Positions 11,659 to 21,402 of a stretch of 64,000 bases of DNA are shown here, piece by piece. A program made the position numbers and the translations under genes. The notes beneath the pieces are model-generated. The model saw nothing but the letters and a program-made list of their open reading frames with translations, ran no database searches and had not been told where the DNA came from. Origin of the DNA: Asterella californica (taxonomy: Eukaryota; Streptophyta; Marchantiopsida; Marchantiales; Aytoniaceae); NCBI GenBank assembly GCA_036924285.1, contig JAYKYS010000006.1:31222001-31286000 (forward strand), given 5' to 3'. The stretch's first letter is position 1, and every line of letters starts with the position of its first letter.

Positions 11659-12977
11659 TGTAGAGTTGAGAGTTTTCCTCGAGAAGGGCGGAACCTTCTG
11701 GCTGTGATATGACCTTGAAAGCTGTGTTCAATCTACTCAAGGAAGCGTTGGGCTTCAGGCTGTGGCTGGTTTACTCAAAGGATAGGCTTCAGGTCTCAAG
11801 GTGATACTGAAAAAACACTCATATAAGTCTCTTGGCTCTTCTGATATGTTCAGGAAGCAAAGTTCTGGCTTAACTAGCAATGATAAGATCAGATGGTGAA
11901 CTTTGACACTCGGGATTGAGAAATATGTGAAGGTTCAGACTTCAGAACTCCTCCTACATGTAAATGAGGCTCTACTGGATACACATACGAAGTTTCAGCT
12001 TCAGATCAATTCAGAGCACTAAGATATGAGTAGAAACTTTCTGAGTAGAGAAATAACGGCAATTTCCGGTACCCACACAGCTATTTCGACCTAGAACAGA
12101 GAATTGGCTCGATCACTTTTGGAAAATTCTTACAGGATTTGCAGTACACAGCTTGCTGAACACTCCTGTGAAGGGCCTCCTGATTCCACACAGAACTCCA
12201 GATCTCGCTCTCTAAAGTTGCTGTTCCAGATTGAGAGCTTTTCGGACCCCCTCTACTTTAGCGGTCGCTCTGAATTACTCACTCACTCAATTGACATGAA
12301 AATTTGGAGACAGTCGTAGCCCTGCTGACAGTGAACACAACCACGAAGGTTTGAAGCGATTTCCTCGATTCTGCTGCAATTGACACTCAAAACCCCAAAA
12401 TCAACAAAAGTGATGCAGATTTGGCACAATCTGAACTTCAATTGGGCATAACTCCTTGTTTATTGATCCAAATCGATCAAGAATTTCACTGACATTGCTT
12501 GGCTCGACGAGCTCTATCTCCCTGTGCTCTCAGATTTTGCAGTGTCCTCACCAATTGCTCGAAATCCACTCTGGAGCTCTGTTTCTAAACTTAGAGTTTT
12601 ACAAAAGACAAAAATGGACCAATGGGAGTTCATAGCTCCACTTGACTGTCCTTTTGTGCCTTAAACTACCTGGTAACTTATCAACACTCATAGGCTACCA
12701 CGTCAAGCCCCCTAGAGTGCCAACGTAAAACTTAAACTACCTAAAACGACACGCAGCCCGAAAATTAACTTAAATCAGCTAGAAAGCGTGCATGGGCGAC
12801 ATGCAAATACAACCCATGAGCTTAAACCCTATCAACATGGTAATCAACCTACTAAGACTCAAAATATATAACATCTTCCAAAAATGGACTTCTCTGAGGT
12901 CTTAACTTCACTCAGAGAGACTAACGCCTGACAGAGAAGTGAATCATTTACTATGTGAAATGTTTCACATCACGACA
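11659..12977 (-). repeat. 5' LTR of element B
   Basis: It is the collinear partner of 6185-7505. Its outer end CACGACA abuts GCGT, the right copy of the target duplication, and its inner end abuts the primer-binding site. Confidence 0.9.
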
Positions 12978-13523
12978 GCGTAGATATAGATAATTGTGAG
13001 AATCTTCCTCTTCTCCAGCTCATACCCGCGGTTCTCTGATTCAGATCGGTGGAAAGCTCTCCGCCATCATTCCATCGTTCACAAGGCTGATCTTCCTCGG
13101 ATGACTCTTGCCTTGACAGGTACACGATTTCGAGGAGGCAGTGCTGCCCAGATCTCTTCCGGTAGATCCTTATATGTGAGATTCCAATCTCATGTGAAGA
13201 AGTTGAGGCCTTGATGAAAGGTTTGGCCTCGATCAGCTCCGCTTGTGGTAACACCAATCCTCGAGGATGCATCGACATTTTGAGCTTCTGTTACACTATA
13301 CCACACATACTTGTTGTGAGCCTAAGGCTCAGGCCTTATAAGACCCTCATAGTCCAGCTTCCACTCTCAGAAGATAATTTAGTCTTCCATAAGACAACTA
13401 TTCTACAGTGCTTCCTAGTATATCATGTCTTCCTATCTATATCTACTCAATCCTAACTAAGCAAGGCATCTCATGGATGTCTAAGAAGACAATCCACCTT
13501 GCAATTCATCTTACTTCCTAACA
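12978..13523 (-). pseudogene. GAAGAC-family ORF start and leader (copy G1b), left arm of an inverted repeat
   Basis: The minus strand matches the 60190-60700 region: leader, ATG region (near 13272) and N-terminal ORF up to a breakpoint AATTGTGAG at 12992. It repeats part of 5790-6165 in the same orientation and is mirrored by 13578-14147, so a duplication or rearrangement rather than a simple insertion has occurred. The ORF piece is out of context and untranslatable. Confidence 0.65.
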
Positions 13524-13577
13524 AAAGATGAAGAGATACTTGAGAAGCGAAGTTTGCGATTCGTTTTTTTTTTATTC

Positions 13578-14147
13578 TGTTAGGAAGTAAGATGAATTGC
13601 AAGGTGGATTGTCTTCTTAGGAATCCATGAGATGCCATGCTTAGTTAGGATTGCGTAGATATAGATCGGAAGACGTGATATACTTAGGAAGCACTGTTAG
13701 AATTCTGAAAGACAGAATAGCTGTCTTATGGAAGACTCGATTGTCTTATGAGAGTGGAAGCTGGACTGTGAGGGTCTGGTAAGGACTAAGCCCGAGGCTC
13801 ACAACAAGTATGTGTGATATAGTGTAACAAAAGCTCAAAATGTCGATGCATCCTCGAGGGTTGGTGTTATCACAAGCAGAGCTGATCGGGGCTAAACTTT
13901 TCATCAAGAAGTTGAGCCTCAACTTCTTCACATGAGACTGGAATCCAGCGGATCAGGATCTGCTGGAAGAGATCTGGGCAGCACTGTCTTCTTGAAACCG
14001 TGTACCTGTCAAGGCAGGAGTTGTCCGAGGAAGACCAGCCTTGTGAACGATGGAATGATGACGAAGAGCTTTCCACCGATCTGAATCCGAGAACCGCGGG
14101 TACGAGATGGAGAAGAGGAAGATTCTCACAATTATCTATATCTACGC
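13578..14147 (+). pseudogene. GAAGAC-family leader and ORF start (copy G1c), right arm of an inverted repeat
   Basis: The plus strand matches 60165-60700: leader beginning TAGGAAGTAAGATG, the ATG region near 13840, and N-terminal ORF ending at CTCACAATT, the exact mirror of the left-arm breakpoint. Beyond 14133 the orientation flips back to minus. Confidence 0.65.
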
Positions 14148-14760
14148 AATCTTAACTAAGCAAGGCATCTCATGGATTCCTAAGAATGCAATCCACCTTG
14201 CAATTCATCTTACTTCCTAACAAAGGATGAAGAGATACGTGAGAAGCGAAGTCTGCGAATTGATCAGAAGAAGGTTTGAGAGCTCCTGCGGTGACAATGA
14301 CCTCCAAGAAGACTCTCAGGATAGCTTCTGATTGACTGACGTCTTTAGAAGACTTCCCGCATCTAGACTTCTCATCACTGGTCTCATCTCTCTTCGGCTT
14401 CTTACACGCAATCTAGCCTCACAATAGACATGGAATATTCACATTTTGTTTTTCTACTCATCTCGTATACACTCTCAGAAGAAGCTTGTTGCATAATGGG
14501 AGGACATGACCCTTGACATTTCTCTCCAGATTTTGCAAGCAACACTTCTCACAATTCTCTTCGAGAGTTTAGGAAGAAGAAGGAACAAGCTGCTATGGAT
14601 CAGATAGAAGAGACTGTGGAAGACCCTCACATCTTCTCACGCATTGTGCCAACCTTTCGAATCTTCTAGCTCTCTAGGAAGATGTGGATTTGAAAAGTCA
14701 TGAAGTTTGGGAGGCACTGGTGCGATTCTCAGTTTCCTACTTCTCAAAGCAAATATCAAC
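14148..14760 (-). other. GAAGAC-family 5' leader (copy G1d), noncoding
   Basis: On the minus strand this is collinear with about 59650-60160. Recognisable blocks include CATCTTCCTAGAGAG near 14677, the CTCTCCAGATTTTGC block near 14525 and CACCGCAGGAGC near 14300. I see no ORF. It shows that the minus-strand GAAGAC element once ran from about 14760 leftwards to about 5290. Confidence 0.6.
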
Positions 14761-15390
14761 TCTCAATTTCACTCTAGATTCACATCAAGCTTTTCACAAC
14801 TCAAATTTCAACCGAATCCAACTACTTGTTGTGAATTTCAAACATTCAGTTTCTGGAAATGTCCAGACATTCAAACGAGTCTTCGTATCGCATACTTCGC
14901 TTCGTATTGCAGACAAAAATGCAGCAGTCATATGTAGATGTGAAAGCCTAAATATAACAATCAATTTGGTACATTCGCACCCTGCTTATTCATCCTCTTC
15001 CAAGATTAAAGCTCCTTGCATATTCTCCTCTTCTGATCTTGGAAGAGGGAAATATGCAAGGAGCTTTAAATGATTAAGTTATAAATTAAAGCTTGTAAAT
15101 TAAAAATGTTTTTAGTTGGGAGGCATAGGTCTTTATACCAGAAAAAAGTTCTATCTGTGTGAGTTATTTAATGGTTTGGTGTAACTCAACTGATCATGTG
15201 TAATCAAGTTTACCAAGTAGTTTTAATTTTAGTGATTAAATTTAGCATTTTAAGTTTAGTAAAGCAAATTTATAGAACTTTTTCACAAGTCACACTTTGG
15301 AAACCCAATCAAACATCACTCTTCTCCACAACTCTGCACTTTAGTAAACTATATTTTTCACTAAAGTTTTTTGAACATTGTTGTCAGCCA
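14760..15390. other. AT-rich stretch without a recognised gene
   Basis: The stretch links the GAAGAC leader to the truncated C-family Gag. The plus-strand ORFs here (for example 14684-15073) have low-complexity translations and no family resemblance. Apart from the hairpin at 15006-15069 I see nothing identifiable. Confidence 0.4.
15006..15069. repeat. Short near-perfect hairpin
   Basis: TTAAAGCTCCTTGCATATT is mirrored by its complement about 40 bp later. The arms extend to roughly 28 bp with two or three mismatches, with a loop of about 8 bases. It could be the footprint of a small inverted-repeat element; no flanking duplication was found. Confidence 0.6.
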
Positions 15391-15760
15391 ATTAGAAACT
15401 TTCGAAACCGTTGCTCCAGCTTATCCACTCTTTCAGCATACTGCCGAACTTTCTCGTCGTCCCTTTGCTTCAAATGAGTGAGTTCTATCATGAGCTTCTC
15501 ATAACTCTCTTCTGGAAGAAACTCTTCGATGAGTGCATTACTCAATGTCTCTCATGTGTCTTCAACTGCACCTGGTGTCTTGTTCTTCACTCGGTCTTCA
15601 TACCACGTAAGAGAAAAATCTTCTAAAACTCTAGCAGTAACAACACTCATTCTTCCTTCCTTCTCACGTTGTTTCTGATGTAACCTCTTTTGAAGTCTCG
15701 AACAAACGGCTCTACATCTTCATTTTTTTTCCCATGAAACACTTATAGCTTCTCCATCTT
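15390..15760 (-). pseudogene. Retrotransposon Gag capsid-domain remnant (C family)
   Basis: Reading minus from 15750, the fragments NEDVEPFVRDFKRGYI, WYEDRVKNKTPGAVEDT, EEFLPEESYEKLMIELT and KQRDDEKVRQYAERVDKL appear in order across stops and frame breaks. This is the pattern of the retrotransposon Gag domain (Trp-Tyr centre, F-L-P-E, Leu/Gln-rich helix). It would form the capsid of the particle. The copy breaks off after FRKFLIG near 15390. Confidence 0.65.
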
Positions 15761-16050
15761 GTAGCTACTCTTTCCACTCTTCTAATCTTCATGCAATAAC
15801 GACTCGCTAAAAGAGAACAACATCATCAATTTCATTCGAGAATAATCTACCATAGATAAAATAAAAAGAAATGATTGTAACAACACTTCTTGTGTCATTT
15901 CTTCTCCCAAGGTAATCATGAGTTTGAGTCGCATCACCGCCTTCTCCACCATCCGAATGATGATCTCTATCACAACTCAGTTGAGTCCTCCTTTGAAGTC
16001 GACAACTTCTCTGTCTCAGCTCTCTGAGTCTCGTCCAACTTCTCGACTAC

Positions 16051-16443
16051 TTACGTAACTAGGGTGGTCACATCTATGTACTTGTGTCCTCTTGATAGAT
16101 CACCCACTCCACAACTTGGACAAGGATCCTCTCCTAGAAGATGAATTGGCGCTGATGAAGATGGACCCACTCGAAGACTTAAATCAGTAAACTCTTTCTT
16201 TCCTTTCGCTCTCTCTGCTCTGATCCTAGTTGGACAATTCACTACTTTATATCGCAACCCTCTACAAAAATAACACCACAAGTCGGTTTCTACTCTTCTC
16301 CTATGAGATTCTACTTGAGGTTTTGTACTAGTGTTCTCAAACTCAACGATAATCTCTCTTGAGCTCTCTCCGAAACTTACTATGACATCTAAACCTTGAG
16401 GAAGATTTCTAAGTCTAACTTTTTCAGTCTTTTGAACTTCCAC
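16051..16443 (-). pseudogene. Gag zinc-knuckle region (C family), His-to-Tyr in the knuckle
   Basis: A 130-codon minus-strand frame contains CYFCRGLRYKVVNC, which fits CxxCx4[H]x4C except that Tyr (TAT) stands where His (CAT) is expected. A basic stretch follows (RIRAERAKGKK). The frame lies upstream of the capsid remnant in reading direction, an unusual order. Minus-strand sequence from about 17000 to 16600 also looks formerly coding (for example EEETFEVRTETEKK) but is full of stops. Confidence 0.55.
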
Positions 16444-17100
16444 TCATATTGTTACACCTTCTCAATCATTAAGTGGACAAAATACCTTTGAGGAAAATAA
16501 TTTTACATCACTTTCTGAACTCTTTCGATCTTTACATTAGAAAATCGTGTATTATATATGCTATACACGAAATAAAATCCAATCTAAAATTAAGTGTCTA
16601 AGATAATATCCTCGTGATCATCGTCTGTACTAATCACAGCAGAAATATTAAAGTCACTCTTGTAAGGATCCAACTCTACTTCACCAGGAGCCTTCGTGGC
16701 CTCCATAGTGAATGATACTTTCAACTCAACCTTCTTACATCTGCGCCAATGGTCTCAAAAGCTTCTTGATATAGAGCAAAGAAGTACCTCAAGTGCTATT
16801 CTCGCAACTTAAATTTTTCTTCTCCGTCTCTGTTCGAACTTCAAACGTCTCTTCTTCCCCCTCGGCACTCGAACTAGATTCCTCATGAAATATCTTCAAA
16901 GTTTCCTTGTATACCGAAATGTATATCTCTTAGTCGGTAAGATATCTCTCCAAGATTTTTGTGACATCCAATAGCTCAACCTCCAAGCTACTAACTCATG
17001 AAGTTTCAACAAAAACTTCTCTAATCAGAAGAAATACTGATTATTGTACGAATTTTCACAACTGAAATTTGTATATTTTGACTTCACTCATGATTGTCAA

Positions 17101-17665
17101 CCCCCTCCACTTTGAAATAATCTATCTCTCTCTCCAGGACTCATCTTCTCATGATTTTTGTTTCCTATAATAGCTTATCAGAAAAGCTATTATCTTGGAT
17201 ATTTTCTCAAAGAAATAAAAAACAAAAAAAGGATGACAACGACTGTATAGAATTTCTAGAGAGCAGAATTTCTAAACTTCCACGAATAAACCCACTCAAC
17301 TTTGAAAATTTATAGCTTCTTCTCTAGACCTCTTCTTCTCATGATTTCTGTTGTCCAAGATAGCTTATCAGCCATGCTAAAATACTAAAAAATTTCAAAG
17401 GAAAGTAAAAATCACAAAAAATCTGACAATGACTATATAAATTTTCCTGAGAGTAGAATTCCTAAACTCTCACGAATAACCCCCCTCAACTTTATATAAT
17501 TATATCTCCCTCTCTAGACCACTTTTTCTCATGATTTATTTTTCCTAGATAGCTTATCAGCCATTCTAAAATACTGGAAAGTTTCAAAGGAAAATAAATA
17601 AATAAATAAAATCTGACAGAGATTGTACAAATTTTTCGGAGAACAAAATTCCTAAACTCTCAAAT
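17101..17665. repeat. 190-bp tandem repeat, three copies, in the C1 leader
   Basis: Units begin at 17101, 17291 and 17481, exactly 190 bp apart, each with a C-rich start followed by ACTTT, then TCTCATGATTT, AGATAGCTTATCAG-like and AATTCCTAAACTCTC-like blocks. The last copy is slightly short. Tandem repeats in noncoding parts are common in large plant Ty3 elements. Confidence 0.8.
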
Positions 17666-17938
17666 TTTTCTCCTCTAATAACTTCTTTCTCCTCCTTTCT
17701 CTACAACTCTTGTTTCATCCACTTTCAACTCTCCTCAAACCCCTTTTAAGTGAACAAGATATAAAGAATGACCTCGAACACGTCATAGATCACTACGGGA
17801 TATAAAAGTTCTAAAGTGGTTAACATCAAGATAGCTCTCTCTCCTCCCAATGTTGTCTCCATGTGCTCTCGCATGATCTCCTTCTGTCGAATGTAGAATT
17901 GAACTCGAATCACCCTTCAATAGTCCCTTCAAGTGAGG

Positions 17939-17955
17939 TCTCGACAACGGAACAA
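17939..17955 (-). other. Decayed primer-binding site of C1
   Basis: Four bases inside the LTR end the minus strand reads TTGTTCCGTTGTCGAGA. By my alignment 11 of 17 bases match the tRNA-Asp primer site typical of plant Tat/Athila-type elements, most differences being transitions. The assignment is tentative. Confidence 0.35.
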
Positions 17956-17959
17956 AAAA

Positions 17960-18843
17960 TGTAAACTCTCTACGGTCTTATCGATCAACTACCTCCTAAT
18001 CTCTCAACCTCCATGATAGTCATCGATGAATCTACAACCTGTCGGATCTGTCTCACTCAGAGGTCATCTCTGATGGCTTTGATGGAAGCACACCATGAAA
18101 TTGAAGAGAAAGATGCTAAGTTCAGTCATTCACACACCCATAAACTCGTAAACTAAAATTCTTCATTCTAACGACGTCTCTCAAGTTCTCACATGCTAAA
18201 ATATCACATACTCTCTATATTGTTCAAGTTATCATTATGACGATGTGAAAACAAAGATGAGGAGCTCTTGTCTACTCCTCTATTTATACATTATAGGTTT
18301 TTACTTTGGTATCCTCCAGTAACTCAGCCGTAACTATTTTTACCGAGTTTTACAAAGATATTACTTAAGGTAAAAGCATTAATCACATGGGCTTCTTATT
18401 TTTTCACATGGACTTATTTCTTCAAAGTCAACAACTTCTAGAAGGATTCCAGAATATTCTCAAGAAATCTCGAATTTTCACCTCCTCCTACACTAGGACC
18501 CACTAAAAAGGAGATATGTGGAATCTCTTCTTGTTTTTAATGCCCATAAAGTCAATAACTTTAGTCTCACCACAAATATCAAGTCAAAAAGGAGATAATG
18601 GATATTTTCTACCTCCTTTCTATCTTTTAGCAAGATGACAAGATAATAGTGCTCACTCTTTAAGAAATATTTGAATTTTGCTCAAAAATATAGCTAAGTT
18701 TAATCATAACTAACTTTAGCTAGTCATGACTAACTTGATACCTCCTTAAAGTACTTGGGCAGCAAACAAACATTCTCCACATTAGTTATAACTAAACACC
18801 TTACTAATAGACAAACTTCTTATGTGTAACATAAGTCGTTATA
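17960..18843 (-). repeat. C-family LTR (C1, 5' LTR)
   Basis: It runs from TGTAAACTC to GTTATA (canonical GTTACA with one C-to-T). It is collinear with C2 (22946-23856), C3 (38735-39648) and C4 (45802-46688). A TATA box (TATAAATA on the minus strand) lies at 18281-18288. Confidence 0.8.
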
Positions 18844-20425
18844 GATCTCCCTCCTATGATTAGAAAAGCAGCTCTATAAGATCGAAGTTAATGTTTAGTT
18901 TTCGAAAGGAGACACACAAGGCTACGCATAGGGTACATTTATGCATAGAGTAGGTTTGCACCTCCGCATCTGAGAGGAGATCATGGAAGTGTAGACAGGA
19001 GTAGACAAGAGTAGACAGGAGTAGGCAGAGAACGACATCCTCGTGCAATCTTGTTTAATCTGGTGTGTCGAGGGGTAGTGATAAGAAGCTGAAGGAGTAG
19101 CTTCTAGAAGCCAATGTAACTTCTTCTCATGGATTGGATTGACGATTTTGTTTACAGAAGCTTTGTCTATGTCTTATAGGGATTGAGTTTCATCGAATTC
19201 ATACCCAATTGAAAAGTCTTCTTGTTGAGTGGCGGTGATTGTTAGAAGCTGTGCAGTGTCCAAGCTTGTCTCATCCAGTGGAGCACTTCAGATCCACACA
19301 CGGATCGTCCATGAGAGATTGGTCCCTAGAGTCAGAGAAGTCGAAGCAAGGACAAAAGAAGCTAGAAGTCGTAATCTATAAAAGTTGGCTGAGTACCAAG
19401 CAGGAAGTTGAAGAGTTAAGCGACACTCTCATCTGAACTCCTGTAAAAGCTCATTTGGTCAAAGAGATAGTGGGTGGTAATTAACTCCAAGATTACCTCG
19501 AGAGGAAAGACATAGAGTACACAAAAGTTGACGGACTGCTTCTTACTACAGCAGAAGACGACCGCACCCTTTCAAATCTTTTGGATTGAAGTTCCAAGGA
19601 TTTTCTGGTCGGTGTCGACGGCATCCCTTTTTGCATTCGTCAGTGATCATTGATGAAATTCACCTTATGAAAGTTCTCGTCATCCTCAACCAAAAGACAG
19701 TGGGATTGTAAGTAGGTAGATGATCTTCTTGCCCAATTTACTACAAGCAGAGATGGCTTGTTAGTCAGGATCCGGACTAGAAGTCTATAGGAAGATTGAT
19801 TTTTCTCTTTTCTTTTATTTCCTCTTTTGTTAATTTTCTCTTCTTCCTTCTCTTCTCCCATCTTCCCATCTTCATTCTATCTTCTATTTGGTTACAGAAG
19901 CTTTGTGTGAGTATCAGTTGATGTAAGTCTCGTTGTAGTGCTACCAAAAGACCTCTCAACAAGCAGAAGCCTGGGAAGGCTACAAGAGATATACACCTTG
20001 TGAATGATCTAACCTGTGAATATCATAAGGATCGTATCGTACTACTCCGTACCACCTAATTTGTGATACGGAGTAGTAATTGGCATCTACGGAGTAGTGA
20101 CAGTGTGCTAAGGGTGTCAGAAGGCGAGTTGAACCTCCAAAAGACGAGATTTGCTTTTGGAAGTCGAGTGAGAAGACTGGAAGCCTTGAGCCAGGGAGTA
20201 TTAATCGCTTCTCTATCTTCTCAGTGTATATTGGTGTTGTATTTTAAGTAGTAGTTGTGTGTTATGGTCCAGAGCACCTTCTGACGGGTTTGGAAGCCGC
20301 GTGGTTTTGTGAGTTAGAAGAGACTTCTGAGCAAAACCCGAGTGATTGTGAGTTTGAATAGATCTTAGAACTTAGAACGGTGTAACTAGTGTAAATCTTC
20401 TTGGGGAACAAAATCTTTTATGTTA
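18844..20425 (+). other. Noncoding module M, copy 1, upstream of C-family pol
   Basis: From about 18920 to 20425 it is collinear with the reverse complement of 55372-56570, and over much of its length with 63100-64000. Shared blocks include ACGACATCCTCGTGCA near 19031, GAGTGGCGGTGA near 19229 and GGCTTGTTAGTCAGGATC near 19754. It holds no credible ORF. It leads directly into the start of the protease/RT region, where the protease itself has been deleted. It could be a long untranslated spacer or part of an LTR (R-U5). Confidence 0.55.
20040..20078. repeat. Short hairpin with a third copy of one arm
   Basis: TACTACTCCGTA (20040-20051) is mirrored by TACGGAGTAGTA (20067-20078), and TACGGAGTAGT recurs at 20088-20098. 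Module copies 2 and 3 lack this block, so it was gained in copy 1, perhaps as a small insertion footprint. Confidence 0.65.
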
Positions 20426-20485
20426 CAATAGGCTAAAGGAGAAATCCTGATACACTACAGGTAGTACCTCTCTCGGGTGTTGGAG

Positions 20486-21402
20486 TTATGACTTCTGACT
20501 CTGATAGATCCACTAGTGACTTGATACGAGGGATGATCAGAGTGTATCAGAAATAGATACGAGAGATTCTTATGATCAAGAATCCTCGTCTGATGATGAA
20601 GGAGTTGGTCAAGATGAATCATTACATCAACTTAGTGATATTAACTTGTTGTCTCTACTAGCAGTGGAGAAAGATCTTGAGAAAGAAGAGTGAGTGAGGA
20701 TTGTGAGAAGACTCTCTACCTTAGAGTTTGGTATAAATGTCATTTAAGATGGGAAAAGTAGATTCTTAGATATATTTCAGAAATGTATCCATGTGTTAGC
20801 TTTCAGTTACAAGGATTTGAAGGAGGTGACTTTAGATACTCATCGCATTGAATTGGAGGAAAATGCTAGACCAGTTCGACAAAAGCATAAAAGAGTCAAT
20901 CCTACAACATCAATGATGATCAAGGAGGAGATACACAAGTTGAAGGAGGCAAGTTTCATTACGAGGTGGAGAACTCAGAGTGAGTTTCACTCATTGTGAT
21001 TGTCAAGAAGAAGAATGGTAAGCTGCGAGTGTGCATAGATTATAAAAAGCTGAATGCAGTTACCAAGAAGGATTATTATCCTCTGTCATTTATAGATGAG
21101 ATTTTGGACGAAGTTTTTGATCATGAGTGGTACACCTTTGGTGATGGTTATAGTGGATATAATCCGATCAAGATAGCACAGGAATACCAGCAGTTGACTA
21201 CATTCACTACTTATCGAAGAACATTTGTATTTCGGGTTATGTCATTCGGATTGTGTAATGCTCCGGCCACATTTCAAAGATTCATGAACAAGGTGTTTGA
21301 ATCATTCATAGGGAAGTTTATTCGTGATTTTATTGACGATTTCTGCGTGTACGGAAGAAAGGAGGACCACTTCGATCATGTGATCCATAAGTTTTGCAGC
21401 GG
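20486..21402 (+). pseudogene. C-family reverse transcriptase, N-terminal part
   Basis: Stretches match the 49300-49640 minus-strand copy (GDSYDQESS-like acidic region, then DLKEVTLDTHRIEL). RT follows: KKKNGKLRVCIDYKKLN, FGDGYSGYN with the first catalytic Asp near 21140, FVFRVMSFGLCNAPATFQRFMN and FIDDF with the Asp pair near 21340. A frame break near 20990 and stops disable it. The frame is cut at 21402 by solo LTR D1. Confidence 0.85.

Larger units (their letters stand above)
6185..12977 (-). mobile_element. Element B: DHG-family Ty3 retrotransposon, internally deleted, 6.8 kb
   Basis: Two LTRs of 1321 bp (6185-7505) and 1319 bp (11659-12977), roughly 98% alike by eye, bracket 4.15 kb of minus-strand gag-pro-pol remnants. 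GCGT occurs on both sides (6181-6184 and 12978-12981), a perfect 4-bp target duplication. The joined empty site matches an uninterrupted GAAGAC-leader stretch near 13647-13664. Most of RT, all of RNase H and nearly all of integrase are missing between the pol pieces, so the copy could move only with proteins supplied by another element. Confidence 0.9.
12978..14147. repeat. Large inverted repeat of GAAGAC-element sequence (about 0.55-kb arms, 54-bp loop)
   Basis: The left arm 12978-13523 and right arm 13578-14147 are reverse complements at about 90% or better by eye. They share outer ends (GCGTAGATATAGAT and its complement) and meet at TCCTAACA / TGTTAGGA around a 54-bp loop (13524-13577) holding a T-rich run. 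A transcript crossing this would fold into a long hairpin. Confidence 0.8.
15390..18843 (-). mobile_element. C-family Ty3 element, 5' half only (C1)
   Basis: In minus orientation it comprises a 5' LTR (17960-18843), a decayed primer site, a leader with 190-bp tandem repeats and a Gag region with many stops. Collinearity is lost in the capsid domain near 15390. No pol belonging to it lies to the left. The base after the LTR on the right is GATC. Confidence 0.65.

Noticed and set aside
10823..11707. 294-codon plus-strand ORF across element B Gag
   Set aside because: It is antisense to the Gag frame and runs into the LTR; its Ser/Thr-rich composition is that of a shadow frame.
18860..19861. Small ORFs in module M copy 1
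   Set aside because: None is kept in the collinear module copies at 55372-56570 or 63100-64000.
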